This document shows, one piece after another, positions 20,959-32,129 of a DNA stretch of 64,000 nucleotides. The notes under the pieces were generated by a model. That model saw nothing but the letters and a program-made list of their open reading frames with translations, did not search any database and had not been told where the DNA came from. This stretch comes from Asterias amurensis. Lineage: Eukaryota > Echinodermata > Asteroidea > Forcipulatida > Asteriidae. The stretch is from assembly GCF_032118995.1 (NCBI RefSeq), contig NC_092656.1, positions 21,534,965-21,598,964 of the forward strand, in the 5' to 3' direction. Both the position numbers and the translations under genes were made by a program. Every line of letters begins with the position of its first letter. The stretch's first letter is position 1.

Positions 20959-23900
20959 TTACATGACAATGCAGGCTTTGGATTTTGGGACCTTGGCGTC
21001 ACTGGTAACCGATGACATACTGCTTCTACATGACTGGTTCACTTCTCTCTCTTGCGCTAATTGAGCCACTCGGTACAGGCCCATTTCTCTGGAAAATTTG
21101 TTAAAACAAAAACACAATGACATCTAATGGAATAATAAATAGCAGTATCAACCAAAGCTCACAAATATTGAAGGTAGTGTATACTTTTAGTTTAATTACT
21201 CAACACGTTAATGACAATCAAAAAACTTACTTGGTAATGACCACTAAAGAGCTATTGATACATGTAGTATGGACCATTGCGAGAAATGCTCCCTTTGAAA
21301 TAGTTAAAGTTTGAGAGAAAGAGGCTATTTCCACCTGAATCTTTGAATTGCAGAAAGGCTTCATCAGGCATTTGAAAGCACATCATTCTCGCAGCAAGGG
21401 TACTTTTTCTTTCATTATTAACTGCGATGACGAGTCTAGTCAATATTTTCCAAATGTTTTTTCTTATGCATATATTGAGATACACCAAGTGAGGATATTT
21501 TTCTTTGACTAACAATTACCAAAAGTGTATCCTGCCTTTAATAAAAATTGAAATAAATATAATGTTGGTATCTGCCAACTTTGACGCTCTCCGTATTCCT
21601 TGAGCCTTACCTTTGACCTCTACTCATCCCTTTCAGGACCGTGGACTCTGGGTAGTGGGTGCCAGTCCATGAGGACACGCCCGGACGAGGCTCCTCCTCA
21701 TCGGGTGGAAGGGTGACTTTCTGTGAGGGTCTGGGTGCCCTAGGGGGCTCTGGTGGGCTAGGAGGTAAGGGTGCTGTCCTGTGAGGCATTGATGAGGTAA
21801 GGACTGCTGTGGATGCAGTACTGTTGAGTGTCTCATAAAGTTTCTCTTCATTCTGACCCACTGATGATTGCTCTAAGAAACAAAATGTGGAGAGGATGGT
21901 ACTAGGGATGAGTTTTCCCAAGTTAAAACAACTTAAAATCTTGTTATGTATGCCAGTTTTTTCCTATCTATTTTACACAATTGTCCAAATTGTTTGTTTA
22001 ACATTATGGAAGAATCGGCAGAGGTACTGATGGGTCACCGATTACCACCATTCTCACACAAACAACATCAAGAATAATCTTTGCATCCGTGTTGCCACTA
22101 ACCTTTTGTTTTTATATAAACAACAACAAGACTGAAGGCACATAACTGCTTCTTGTTGGAGTAAAATGTCAGTTACACCTAGGCTCTACGTTTAAAGCCT
22201 TGTAGAGTGCAAGTTCTGTGTTTGATGTCTTCTGTGGTTTTCTGCCCTATCTATAGGGACAATCAAGAAGACTAGCATGACAAAGGAACACTAGCATGAA
22301 GGTGCTGCAGTCATAATCAGAGCCCGAATCCATAAAACGCTTTATGGCTGATTTAGTGCTTTTACTGCGCAAGTTTCACAAAAGGCTAGACTTAATCCTA
22401 TCTTGAGCTAGGTCGACTAACCCGTCCTAACTCAGGATGGGTTCAATGCGTCCTAACGTCTTGGGATGCGGAACTGAACTCGTCGTAAGTCCTAAGTTAG
22501 GAAGAGTTTGGTGAAATCGACGGCTGTTGTGTGAGTGACCTACTCCAGGCAATCAAAAGGAAAACGTGAACAATGATGACAGTGAAAGATAAAATACGAT
22601 ACTCACTTGATTTGATTGAAGCATATAGGGGCTGATCTGCTGATGGGTGCTCATAAGTGTTTCCCATCCTGGAGCTGCAAAGATAGAGAAATATTTGAAA
22701 AAAAATCTGAAAAACATCAAAATTACTGGCATGAGAAACTTTTCACGACAAAAAGGTCTGAAATAAAATAAGAAAATCAACATTGATCAAACTGAGGACA
22801 TTTCTGCATTTTACGAACTTCTGAAATTGTAAAAATGTTAAAGACAGTGGACACTATTGGTAATTGTCAAAGACCAGTCTCCTCACTTGGTGTATCCCAA
22901 CATATGCATAAAATAACAAACCTGTGAAAATTTGAGCTCAATTGGTCGTCCAAGTTGCGAGATACTAATGAAAGAGAAAAACACCAATGTTACACGAAGT
23001 TGTGTGCTGTCAGATGCTTGATTTCAAGACCTCAAATTCTTAACTTGAGATCTTGAAATCAAATTGCTGGATAATAACCTCTTTCTTAAAACTATGCCAT
23101 TCAGAGAGAGCAGTTTCTCACAATGTTTTATACTATCAACCTGTCCCCATTACTCGTTACCAAGTAAGCTTTTATGCTGATAATTATTTTGAGTAATTAC
23201 CAATAGTGTCCACTGCCTTTAAGGAGCTTCAGGGATGGGAAAAGTTTCCTTAGCCCTAGAAATAGAACCTTAACTCCTTGTTAACTGTTTCAAAAACAAA
23301 CTTTTTGTTTTCACAGACTTTGTTCAAAATATAAGAAAAGACCACAAAATAAAAAAAAAATAAAAAAAAAAAAATTATTTTTACCATGGATTTTGGTCCA
23401 AAACCCTTAAGCCCTGGTTTACCGCTTAAAAAAACAGTCTTTGTTCCTTCACAGATTTTGTTCAAAATAATTAGGAAAGACCAAAAGAAAATTGTTTACC
23501 CTGGATTTTGGTCCAAGAACCTTAACTCCTGATGAGAATCTTCCATACTATAATCCTCAGAACCAGAACTTCCCGACAAATCGTCTTCACTGGAGATCTG
23601 AGTTAGGGAGTCACTTTCTTCACTGGATGAAACCACTGATGGCGCACATGTCTGACTTGCAGAGCGCCCTCTTTGGGGGGTGAGGTCGTCATCGGAAAAG
23701 GTGGACATATTGAGTCCCTTGTAGGAACCTGGTGAGGACTGGTCCATCTGTGTGGAATCATCAACACTGTAGAGAGAACAGTCGAGCGGAGATCAAATAG
23801 ATGAAAAATGATAAATTTACAGTAATAGTGTATGGATATCAAGGATATCAATATTCTTAGAAAAACTTTCTGTGGATGTATTTCAATACTACAGGTCAAC

Positions 23901-26151
23901 TTTGGTGAAAGAAACGGTTCCCTCTGAAGTAACAAAGATTTTGAGAAAGAGGTAATTTCTCACTCAAGTATAAAAAAAACTACAGGCCTGATCTGAACAA
24001 GGGTGTTTTTTCTTTCATTTTTTTCTTGCAACTTCGATGACCAATTGAGTAACAATGCTCACAGGTTTGTTATTTGATGCACATATTGAGATACACCGCG
24101 TGAGAACACTGGTTTTTGATAACTACCAAGGTGTCCAGTGCCTTTGAAAAGAAAAGTTTCCCCAGCTTTCTGAAAAACCCTCTTGTACCTTGATGTCGAG
24201 GGAGCAGCTCCTTCCTCCTCCACATCCAAACCTTGGAGTACTTTGGAGTTCTGTCGACCCGTTCCACTCCTTCTTTGAATGGACTTTGGCCTTGGAGTCT
24301 TCACTCTTCTGGACATCTTTGCCCTTTTGCCGTTGACGATGGAAATGTCCGTCTCTGTGTCGTATTCACCAACTCCCTTAGACACGGGCTTGTCAAATGA
24401 ACCACTGCGCCTACGACCATGACGACCATGATGTTTCCTAGGATTACAGGATGGTCAGTGTTCATAAATGAATAACAGACTAATAATGATAATAACCAAC
24501 CAGGCTTCTGATGCAAGATACCCAAGCCTACATCCGCATGTACTGTAAAGGGGGTAACCCTGTTTCAGCCCAAGGAGTAGATGGCAACGACCCCTGGAAA
24601 AATAGTTGGTTTGTAGCCCACATCTTGCAATGGCCTTCAGGCCTTGTATGTTGGGCAACTTGCATACACATTAAAAAAAAATTAGCTCTCTAGTCCTTTG
24701 GTGGCAGTCTCCCCATTCTGTCAATGTCTATCCTTTTCTTAAGAAGACAATCAGAGCATAATGGTTGAAGCGACGAGTTGAACCCAACGGTTCTTTTCAG
24801 AACCACCCCAACTCAGATTATCACTACATGGTGTTACCGCAAACCTTTCAGTATAATTTCTATTCTATCACTGAATATATTTTGTGACTTTTTATAAAAA
24901 TACTTTTTACAATACACACTCACTTCTTCTTTTTTCCGGGTACATCTAGATTAAATTGTTGCTCGACGTTTGCCGCGTACAGACTCAGTCTGGTAGAGGT
25001 CAGGGGTGCGTAGGTTGGGGAGTGGACTAGTGAGATGTCAGGTAGACCACTCTGGAAGGACATAGATTGTTCTTGTTGCTCATCCTGATTGCAAAAAAAG
25101 AAAAGAAAAACACATTAACAATTGATAGATAGAAAGACTTGCAAGTAAGAACAGTTCAAACAAATGCAACAATGGTGCTCTCTTTCATTATTCTCTTGCA
25201 AATTTGATGACCAAATTTTCACAGGTATGTTTTTGTATGTATATGTTTAGGGTACCAAGAATACTGGTATTTGACAATTACCAAACGTGTCCAATTTTCA
25301 CAGGGTTGTTATTTTATGCATATGTTGGGATACACCAACAGACATGCCAACTAGTACGTTTTTCCCGTATTTCGTACGGGTTTTTGTAAAAAATACGGGT
25401 GTACGGGTTTTGCAAAAAAAATACGGTTTTGAGCATCGCCACCGCAAAAATACAATTTTATCCCAGTTGGCCGTCGTGCCCTTTTTTAACTCAAGTTCAA
25501 TATTTTTTTATTGACACAAATAAGTTTTCGGCCGACTACTTACGGCCGATAATGATTATCCAGTGAACTCTATTCCATGGGGGTATTCCTTATTCAACTT
25601 TCACCACACACCGAGCGCAACGGAGATTCCCTCGCATCCATCATTGCACGCACGCTAGTAGCACAAACCTGCATTGCATACTACACGCCAGTTTATCTGA
25701 CGTCCCGATTTCACAGGGAACCAGTCTAACACAATTCATTGAACAACAGAGGGCGCTGTTGTCAAATGCCCTTATATGGTATCGGTCGTTTTGTGAACGG
25801 ACGAATCGAGTTTGCAAAAGAATTTTTTGCCAAAATAAAGACGCAAAAGATAAAGAGCGCCTGAAGCGAGATTTTTATAAGATAAATTTAAGAACTATGC
25901 CCCCAAATGCAACAAACGAAACTTTTTGGGATGATTTGTTATTTCTTTTTGTCTTCTTCATTGAAATTAAATTAGTTTTGTTTTGTACTTGTCTTCTTTT
26001 GACAAAGAAAATGATATTTAATTAATTGACAAGGGTTTTTATATGAATAGGATATGATTAATCAATGTCTTTAAGATTATGATTTATCAATATCTTTTTT
26101 TCATACAAAACCTGTTCCATTGGGTTAACCACCCGTAGGGAAACCTCTGCC

Positions 26152-26182
<31 letters not shown>

Positions 26183-29100
26183 GTATTTATTTTTTTTATT
26201 TATTTTATTTTTTTTATTTTTTTTTTATTATTTTTTTTTTCAAGTTTTAATTTACTGGTTTAATTAGGCTGTTTGATAACTTAATGGCCTTCACACCTTC
26301 TCTATTTTGCCTGTCTCGGGGCTTAAAACTACGTTTACGCGTGTTTAAAAAAAATACAGGTTTTTGATGCAAAATACAGGTTTTGGGGTTTCAGAATACA
26401 GTTTTGTGATCCCAGAGGTTGGCATGTCTGCACCAAGTGAGAAGACTGGTCTTTGACAACTACCAATAGTGTCCAGTGTCTTTAAGAAAGTTTAATAGGA
26501 TAGAAGCTTTCATTGAGTCTGAGGGGCCTACCTGGTTTTGGTGAATTAACACAGGCTCACGGTTCTTGTACGACACTGCCTTGACCACGCCGGCTCGTTG
26601 TATCTCAAGTGCAGTGGCAAGCTTGGAGACAATTTGTTTGTGCACAGTGTGGTGTGCACCCCTCTGTTTGAGCTGACTCAAGCTCTCCTTGTAGTACGAG
26701 ATGGACGTATCCAGCTGACGACGTTGGTAATTCAGATCCGCTAATCCCTCAAACACCTGCCACAGGGAACTCTGTAGACCTTCAGGAAAAATGATTCACA
26801 GTTGACTGAATTAAGAGTTGTTTATTCACTTAAAATGTACTGAATATGGGAAACTTTTACCACAATAAAGGGTTTGGGTACTTTTTGTATCACAAAACTG
26901 AATTGTCCACAGGTTAACAATGTACATTAAACTTACACAGTAAAAAGATAATGATGGTAGGAAGCTTCCCAATTAAAGGCAGTGGACACTATTGGTAATT
27001 GTCAAAGACTAGCCTTCACAGTTGGTGTATCTCAACATATATGCATAAAATAACTAACCTGTGAAAATTTGAGCTCAATCGGTCATCAAAGTTGCGAGAT
27101 AATAATGAAAGAAAAAACACCCTTGTCACACAAAGTTGTGTGCGCTTAGATGGTTGATTTCGAGACCTCAAGTTCTAAATCGAGGTCTGCCTTTAAAAAA
27201 AGCCCTGTGAGTGAGGTTGGTTTGTTAAAAACCAACTTTTTCAAGAGCAACCCCGCTCTACATACCTGCATCCTCCAATGTCTGATAAGCAATGTGATAG
27301 TATTTCTCTGCATTTTGATGATCCCCAAGATGCCTGTATGCCTCGGCAAGCTGGTAGAAACACTGCCCTCTAGCTTTCTTATTGTCCAGTCTCCCTGCGT
27401 AGGGGAAGAATAATATACGTGAGATGTATGATTCTTTGAGTACATCGTACAAACAAATCTCTATAAAGAATAGGTTTTAGCTCTCTGGTGAAGTCCATGC
27501 AGGAAGAATAATTCGTAATTGTAATAAACAAAATCTGAGAAACACTTCATGCAGAAACAGTTCTGTGTTTGAAATTATTTTGAAACCGTCCTTTTTAGGG
27601 AATTTTTCGTCAAAATGTTACACATTAACAACAGCTGCAGTGCTTCTCCTCAAGTAAGTTTCTACGGTTGTTTAATTTTTGTAGTAATTACCAAAGGTAG
27701 GCCTATACCCTCCTTCTAATTAGTATGTGGTGTTGCTCAACATTATAGGGGACAAAAGCGGTCAGAAATAGTTACCAAAAATGGCCGAGGCTTCTTTATT
27801 GATCGTCACAGCATTTGTATAATCACTCAGAGCAATGCAGACTTCCCCTAAGGCGAGTAGAATCCTGGCTTCTACTTTGTCATTTCCACTGCCACTGCTT
27901 CGTAGCGTCCTGACGATGACGAGGGCCTGTTCTAACCATGAGGCAGCATGCTCCGGTGATCGAAGCTGGTTCAGTAGGGACCCGACATCATAAAGTAGTT
28001 TCACTAATTTTCCTGAAGAAAAAGAAATTATGCAAGTAAAGTCATAAAAATGTGGTGATATTGTATTTTATTCTAAATGTTTTTACTCACTTGTCTTGTA
28101 CTTTCTTTATGTTTATTTCATTTCATTTATTAATTCTGGTTGTGTATCCAAGGACTCTCAAAAAAACAAAATTAATCACTAAACAGTTCTAGCTAGGAAC
28201 CCCATCGAGAAAAGATAAGGAAGGAAGTTTCAGTTTTTTAACTCTGGGAAGAAAACTCCAGAGAAGTATTCCAGAGGAAAAACTTGCAATAATAAAAAAT
28301 AAAAAAAATAACTGAAATAATTTGGGGGGCTAATCGTCCTTACTCGCAGCTAGAGCTGAATTGCGAAGGACGCGGCTACAACGTGTTCGAGAAGCAGGCA
28401 TGCAAGGGCGCATTCAGCTGCCAGCCACATCAACCCATTATGACCACGGAGCACAGCCAAGATCGAAAGTGTTTGATTTTTTCCTGAGGGAGGAAAAACC
28501 GGATAGTCTGGAAAACCCTCGTGGCACAGCAGAGAACCAACGCACAACTCAACTCACATATGGCCCCGACCGGGAATCGAACCGGGGTCACCTTGGTGAG
28601 AGGCGAGCGCTTTAAGCACAAGCCAACCGTGCCACCTGCAATCAAGTAGGGACCCAATCCACACAGTGCCCCTGGGGGGATTTGAACCGGGGTCCTACAA
28701 ATGTAGGAAGATGTGGAAGGCAAGCAAAGATACCATTATGCCAACCTGACAGCCCTAAAGTTAATAAGGTTTCTAGACTTTGTCAAATTGTTTTTAATTC
28801 CTCTCTGGTGGGGAGGAATGAGAATTTCTTTTTAATTCTACCTGTTTCAGTATTCCTGTCTGGAATCTGTGAATAGAGCTTTCTAAAGTTTAGAAGAACA
28901 CTGAGACTCCCCTCCATGTTTCCTCCGTTGTAAAGACTCAGGGCCTCACGAACCCTCATCTTAGCCGCCAAGAAAACATAGTGGGCATCAAGATAGCCGT
29001 CGGAAGCTTTCTTATAGCACTCTGAAGCCTTCAGAGGTTGAGCGAGCTTCACATGCTGCTCTCCGAGTTGTTGCCACGAGTCAGCCAGTCCCTTAAAATC

Positions 29101-29478
29101 AGAACAACCATGAAACACATCTGCGGCAATTTTGAAGTGTCTAACTGCACTGCTGTGGTCATCCTTCATCGAATAAGCGAGTCCGAGATTGAAATGCACA
29201 TCTCCAAAGAGATTGTCAGTTTGATTTTTATCCGAAACCGTATCCTTAAGAGCCCTTGTTAAACATTTGATAGCTTTGTCGGAGTCACCCTGCGATATCA
29301 ACGCTGCACCCAGATTACAAGCACAGGATACAAGAACATCAGGTTTTCCTGACTTTTCAGCAATGTCGTACGCTTCTTGATACTTCTTGATTGCCTTTTT
29401 GATGTTTTGTTTGGAGATCTGGCTGCTACCCTCTTTGATTAGGGCCTCGACGTCGTCAATTTCCTGTGAAGACAGCAT
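20959..29478 (-). CDS. TTC24: TPR protein, TTC24-like, C-terminal CaaX box, 10 exons
   Basis: Coding exons (descending): 29478-28842, 28012-27776, 27394-27266, 26779-26532, 25084-24924, 24437-24189, 23766-23521, 22674-22607, 21872-21611 and 21088-20959. Phases join throughout to 788 aa. Residues 1 to about 415 are helical TPR repeats (VSCACNLGAALISQGD, FGDVHFNLGLAYSMKDD, GQCFYQLAEAYRHLGD, VFEGLADLNYQRRQ). The C-terminal half is low complexity: Lys/Arg-rich (about 467-500), acidic Ser/Asp-rich (about 600-635) and Pro-rich (PLPPSPPEPPRAP). The last four residues are CIVM, a CaaX prenylation motif. TPR order and spacing match vertebrate TTC24 as I remember it, which is shorter and also seems to end in a CaaX-like CTIV; its role is poorly known. 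The start MLSSQ has a good context (ccaaccATGC); an acceptor at 29523 suggests a 5' UTR exon further upstream. Ortholog identity is less certain than the gene model. Confidence 0.85.
21180..21540. mobile_element. Diverged GGCAGTGGACAC-family MITE (TTC24 last intron)
   Basis: Landmarks in order: 'taattactcaaca', 'ttgcgagaaatgctccctttga', 'catttgaaagcac', 'gcaagggtactttttctttcattatta', 'gagatacaccaagtgagga', 'acaattaccaaaagtgta...ctgcctttaa'. Highly diverged, so old. Confidence 0.6.
22310..22535. mobile_element. Degenerate 'CCTAACTTAGGAC' MITE
   Basis: It shares 'gtttcacaaa', 'atcctatcttgagcta', 'cctaactcagga', 'gtcctaagttagga' and 'gtgaaatcgac' with the cleaner element inserted at 54.54-54.70 kb. 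It lies in TTC24 intron 8. Confidence 0.55.
22842..23218. mobile_element. TTAA-flanked MITE (GGCAGTGGACAC family), intact ends
   Basis: TTAA at 22838 and 23219. Ends 'agacagtggacactattggtaatt' and 'aattaccaatagtgtccactgcct'. Internal hairpin halves 'gacctcaaattct' and 'agatcttgaaatc'. It lies in TTC24 intron 7, next to the exon 7 donor repeats. Confidence 0.8.
23262..23525. repeat. Tandem duplication containing copies of the TTC24 exon 7 donor
   Basis: Units of about 125-130 bp repeat 'ttttggtcca', 'ttcacagattttgttcaaaat' and 'gaccaaa'. On the minus strand the real donor reads 'aggagttaag|gttct' (23521) and 'aggagttaaggttct' recurs at about 23262-23276. The middle unit has 'gcttaag|ggtttt' at about 23408. 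Confidence 0.7.
23905..24150. mobile_element. Half copy of the GGCAGTGGACAC MITE
   Basis: It keeps 'ggttccctctgaagtaac', 'caagggtgttttttctttca', 'gatgaccaattgag', 'gagatacacc..gtgag' and ends 'taccaaggtgtccagtgcctttga'. The left terminus is missing. It lies in TTC24 intron 6, ending close to exon 6. Confidence 0.6.
24495..24690 (+). repeat. SINE body, same family as 13.0 kb
   Basis: It matches the 13.1-13.29 kb copy through 'gatacccaagcctacatcc', 'gtaaagggggtaaccctgtttcagccc' and 'gtagcccacatct'. The tRNA head is absent, so this is a 5'-truncated copy. TTC24 intron 5. Confidence 0.65.
24752..24845. repeat. One-arm fragment of the 10.4 kb foldback family
   Basis: Carries 'gacgagttgaacccaacgg', 'ttcttttcagaaccacccc' and 'acatggtgttaccgcaaac', matching the right arm of the palindrome at 10820-10905. 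TTC24 intron 5, just before exon 5 on the genomic map. Confidence 0.65.
25170..26485. mobile_element. GGCAGTGGACAC MITE split by an hAT-like insertion
   Basis: The family right half reads to 'gggatacaccaa' at 25340 and resumes at 26431 ('caccaagtgagaagactgg...taccaatagtgtccagtgtctttaa'). A partial internal repeat of the same MITE ('caaattttcacagg', 'acaattaccaaacgtgtcc') precedes it. TTC24 intron 4. Confidence 0.65.
25341..26430. mobile_element. hAT-like nonautonomous transposon, about 1.09 kb
   Basis: Terminal inverted repeats 'cagacatgccaac' and 'gttggcatgtctg' with CAG...CTG termini. The flanking 'caccaa' is repeated on both sides, a shortened target duplication. The interior holds 'aaaaaatacggg' and 'aaaatacagg' subterminal repeats and a long T-rich tract (26153-26240). 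An 88-codon frame at 25759-26025 (+) has a Lys/Arg-rich start but no domain I recognise, so any transposase is lost or never present. Subterminal repeats plus CAG termini suggest hAT; that is inference. Confidence 0.65.
26905..27198. mobile_element. Two half MITEs in contact (TTC24 intron 3)
   Basis: 26905-26965 is a half copy of the 17.6 kb foldback ('acattaaacttacacag', 'ggaagcttccc'). It is followed by a left half of the GGCAGTGGACAC family from 'ttaaaggcagtggacactattgg' (26974) to 'ctaaatcgaggtctgcctttaa' (27198). Confidence 0.65.
28340..28720 (-). repeat. tRNA-derived SINE, reverse orientation
   Basis: On the minus strand a head 'ggtggcacggttggcttgtg' and B box 'ggttcgattcc' (about 28570-28640) is followed by a body running through 'tgctgtgccacgaggg' and 'ctccctcaggaaaaaa'. 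A second B-box-like 'ggttcaaatcc' lies at about 28680. It lies between TTC24 exons 1 and 2; the 97-codon minus frame here belongs to the SINE. Confidence 0.7.
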
Positions 29479-29522
29479 GGTTGGTTTCTCCGAGAAGCAA
29501 CTGTCACGAGGCAAATTTGATT

Positions 29523-31440
29523 GCTGTTTACAAAAGAAACAGAAAATTAAATGTTTGCATGTAAACATCTAGGATGTTGGTTATTTGATACAAATACAAA
29601 ATTAATTGGGCCAAAAAAAATTTGTCCATGACGTGAGAATCAACAAACATTTCACAACTTAAGTCTACAATAAGTCTACAATAATCCTAACACAAGTTTC
29701 TCTGCAGGTGACAAAGAGAGTATTATACAAAAATATCCTTTGATTTAAACACCGCTATTTCACATCAAAGGAAAAACTTTAAAAACGCACTGCAGAAGAT
29801 GATACAAATGTAGTTGTGGAACCATTAACCATTTGACAATGTGAGCAAACAGTGTTTATTTTTAAGGAAAGATTAGTCAATTAAGCGCAGCATTCTTGCT
29901 TTTCCAGGTGATTAACTTTCTTTAAAGTGCAAGGAAAACAAATCAGCCTAGTTTTCATAATTTATCCATGCCAGTCTTTTTTAGATTGAGTTCGTCCAGT
30001 GGTACAACACTCAAGATCAGTCTCAGCTGAGCTAGCCCCATAAATTTGTCAAACTTTTAATTATGTGGCTAAGTCCCGACTCCCAGCACGTCCAGTGTTA
30101 TTATAAAAATATGCATGTTGTTCACAGAACCTTTGTTGATTAAGTCTATCTCAGAGTCTGATCTTAAGTTAATCTTCAATTAATCCACAACATATCAGTT
30201 ATTATTATCACTCGGTGATTATGAATGTAGCACCTCTCTCCCACTGCCCATATGTACCAACAAATGTCACACGTACACACAAAAATGTTATTAAACCATT
30301 CCCCAAAAACATACCCAACCAACGATTACTCAAGTTCCGTATTGAAAGAGCAAACAGAACATGATAAATCACTCAGTGGTAACTGAGTGACGATGCATGC
30401 TTATTACCCGATGCAGTGACACAGAAATCCAAGTATGACAGCCGAACCATGCATGACACTAGAACTTAGAAGACTAGTTGAGTTACTAACTTATTTCAAT
30501 TCATCACAATAATAAACATATCAACAATTTGTTTTGTGGTTTCTTTTTCATTACTCACACTACAGTGGAAAATCACTAGACCGTAGAGCAGCACATAATT
30601 ATTATTCTTACCAATTATATGACGTTTTATCTCTGCAGCATAATCAATCATGGTTCAATTTTTAATGGATTTCTTAAGTTAATGATCAACAACGTAAAGT
30701 CAATTTACATGCACCTGTTATTCCATAGCCACAAAGTGGATTGAATGATATGGTAAACATTTTGCCCAGTAACAGTCTTGTTCGAAATCATTAAATTTGA
30801 GTGTTTGTCTTCAAAATAAAAAATAATAATTACTTCAAATAAATGAATAAAATAATACACAGATTATCAAAATATATTTATTTAAATGGATTAATATATT
30901 TGTTTGCTTTTAACTGTTGTTTCATAGAGAGTAGTTTTAATTGATTGGCCGTGCACAAATTAATGGGAAACCTTAGACTGGTATCGCGCAATACGTCTGT
31001 GTACAGCCTCTCGAAATTTACACTGCGCTAATGGGATGAGTGAATGCGTGTATGCAACGATGTGACCTTTGACATAATCAAGAAACTGACCAATCACAAT
31101 CCGACATCCAGGCAATTCTTTTTCGTCTGAAAACACAACATGGTAAATATCTGTCCAACCTTACGGGACATTATTTCTTTATTTTTTATGAAATGCAGAC
31201 CTTTAATCGTTTATCTAATGAATAGGTTGATTTAAGTCAATATAGTTCTGGAATCTGGCTATTTAGAAATATCTTCATATGTTTTGTTTTGTTTAATTAA
31301 ACGAGTTTAAATTGCTGTTCTCCCTGCTGAAACCGAGTGAATCCCAATGACAAAATAATGCCCAGTTTACGGACATTACACAAAAAAGGAACTGATTGGT
31401 AATTGAAATCATTATGGGCCCCCCAAAATGCCGGATCGGA
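29523..31440. other. Region between TTC24 and SSR2; probable promoters, none pinpointed
   Basis: TTC24 (-) and SSR2 (+) are divergent, so both promoters and 5' UTR exons should lie here. An acceptor-like tract ends at 29524 on the minus strand. A hairpin 'actcagtggtaactgagt' lies at about 30371-30388. No TATA box or CpG-rich core could be assigned. Confidence 0.4.
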
Positions 31441-31441
31441 T

Positions 31442-31574
31442 AACTTTCCGTATGGCGCCACCTCTTTTTCACCCTTTTTTACAAAAAGGGATATATCATT
31501 GAGGTAAATTAGATACTATATTATTTCATATCGAATGAAAAAGTGGTCATGGTGGTGGCGCCATACGGAAACTT
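31442..31574. mobile_element. MITE with 21-bp inverted ends
   Basis: The ends 'aactttccgtatggcgccacc' less one base, and 'ggtggcgccatacggaaa', are exact inversions around an AT-rich 90-bp interior. Upstream of SSR2. Confidence 0.7.
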
Positions 31575-31665
31575 TTCCCAAAAACTTATTAAATTATTAT
31601 AAAAAATATATTACCAAAAACTTGTTATTAAATTAAATATTATATTACCAGCACTCACAGCAGAG

Positions 31666-31824
31666 AGCCCGGAGTGAAATGGTCAAACATTTCCCAAGTT
31701 GAGATTATGAAGCTGTGTAGCCCAAATATCATATACTCAAAGCAAAGCACCGCGTGCAGCGCTTTTGTGTAGCCAGGCAACAAAATCTCAACTTGGGAAA
31801 TGTGTGACCGTTTCACTCCGGGCT
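31666..31824. mobile_element. Inverted-repeat element upstream of SSR2
   Basis: 'agcccggagtgaaa' pairs with 'tttcactccgggct', and 'catttcccaagttgagatt' pairs with 'aatctcaacttgggaaatg'. About 160 bp. Confidence 0.75.
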
Positions 31825-32129
31825 GTGGTTAGTTTTTGTTTTGTTTAAGGCCAACAAAAACAACAAATTAAGTTGGTGTTCTTTTTAATGTAGAATAGAA
31901 GGTAATCTAATATAAAAAGGTAAATAAAGCCAAACATCTTTTTTTTTCCCCCTTTGTTTTCTTCTTCTAATGTTAGTGAACCGTTTGAACACCCAGGTTT
32001 TTAAGAAAATTTGGACACCCTAAATTGCCTAATATTAATAACCACCTGCTTATAAATAACAAATCCTGGCTAAAACCTCGCAAGTGAGTGTAATATAATA
32101 TAATTGTTTTTTGTTGAACTTTTCTACAG

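Noticed and set aside
28430-28723. 97-aa minus frame
   Set aside because: Lies wholly in a SINE.
29479-29568. 30-residue N-terminal extension of TTC24 (MFTCK start)
   Set aside because: It crosses a polypyrimidine tract and AG that look like an acceptor; MLSSQ has a better start context.
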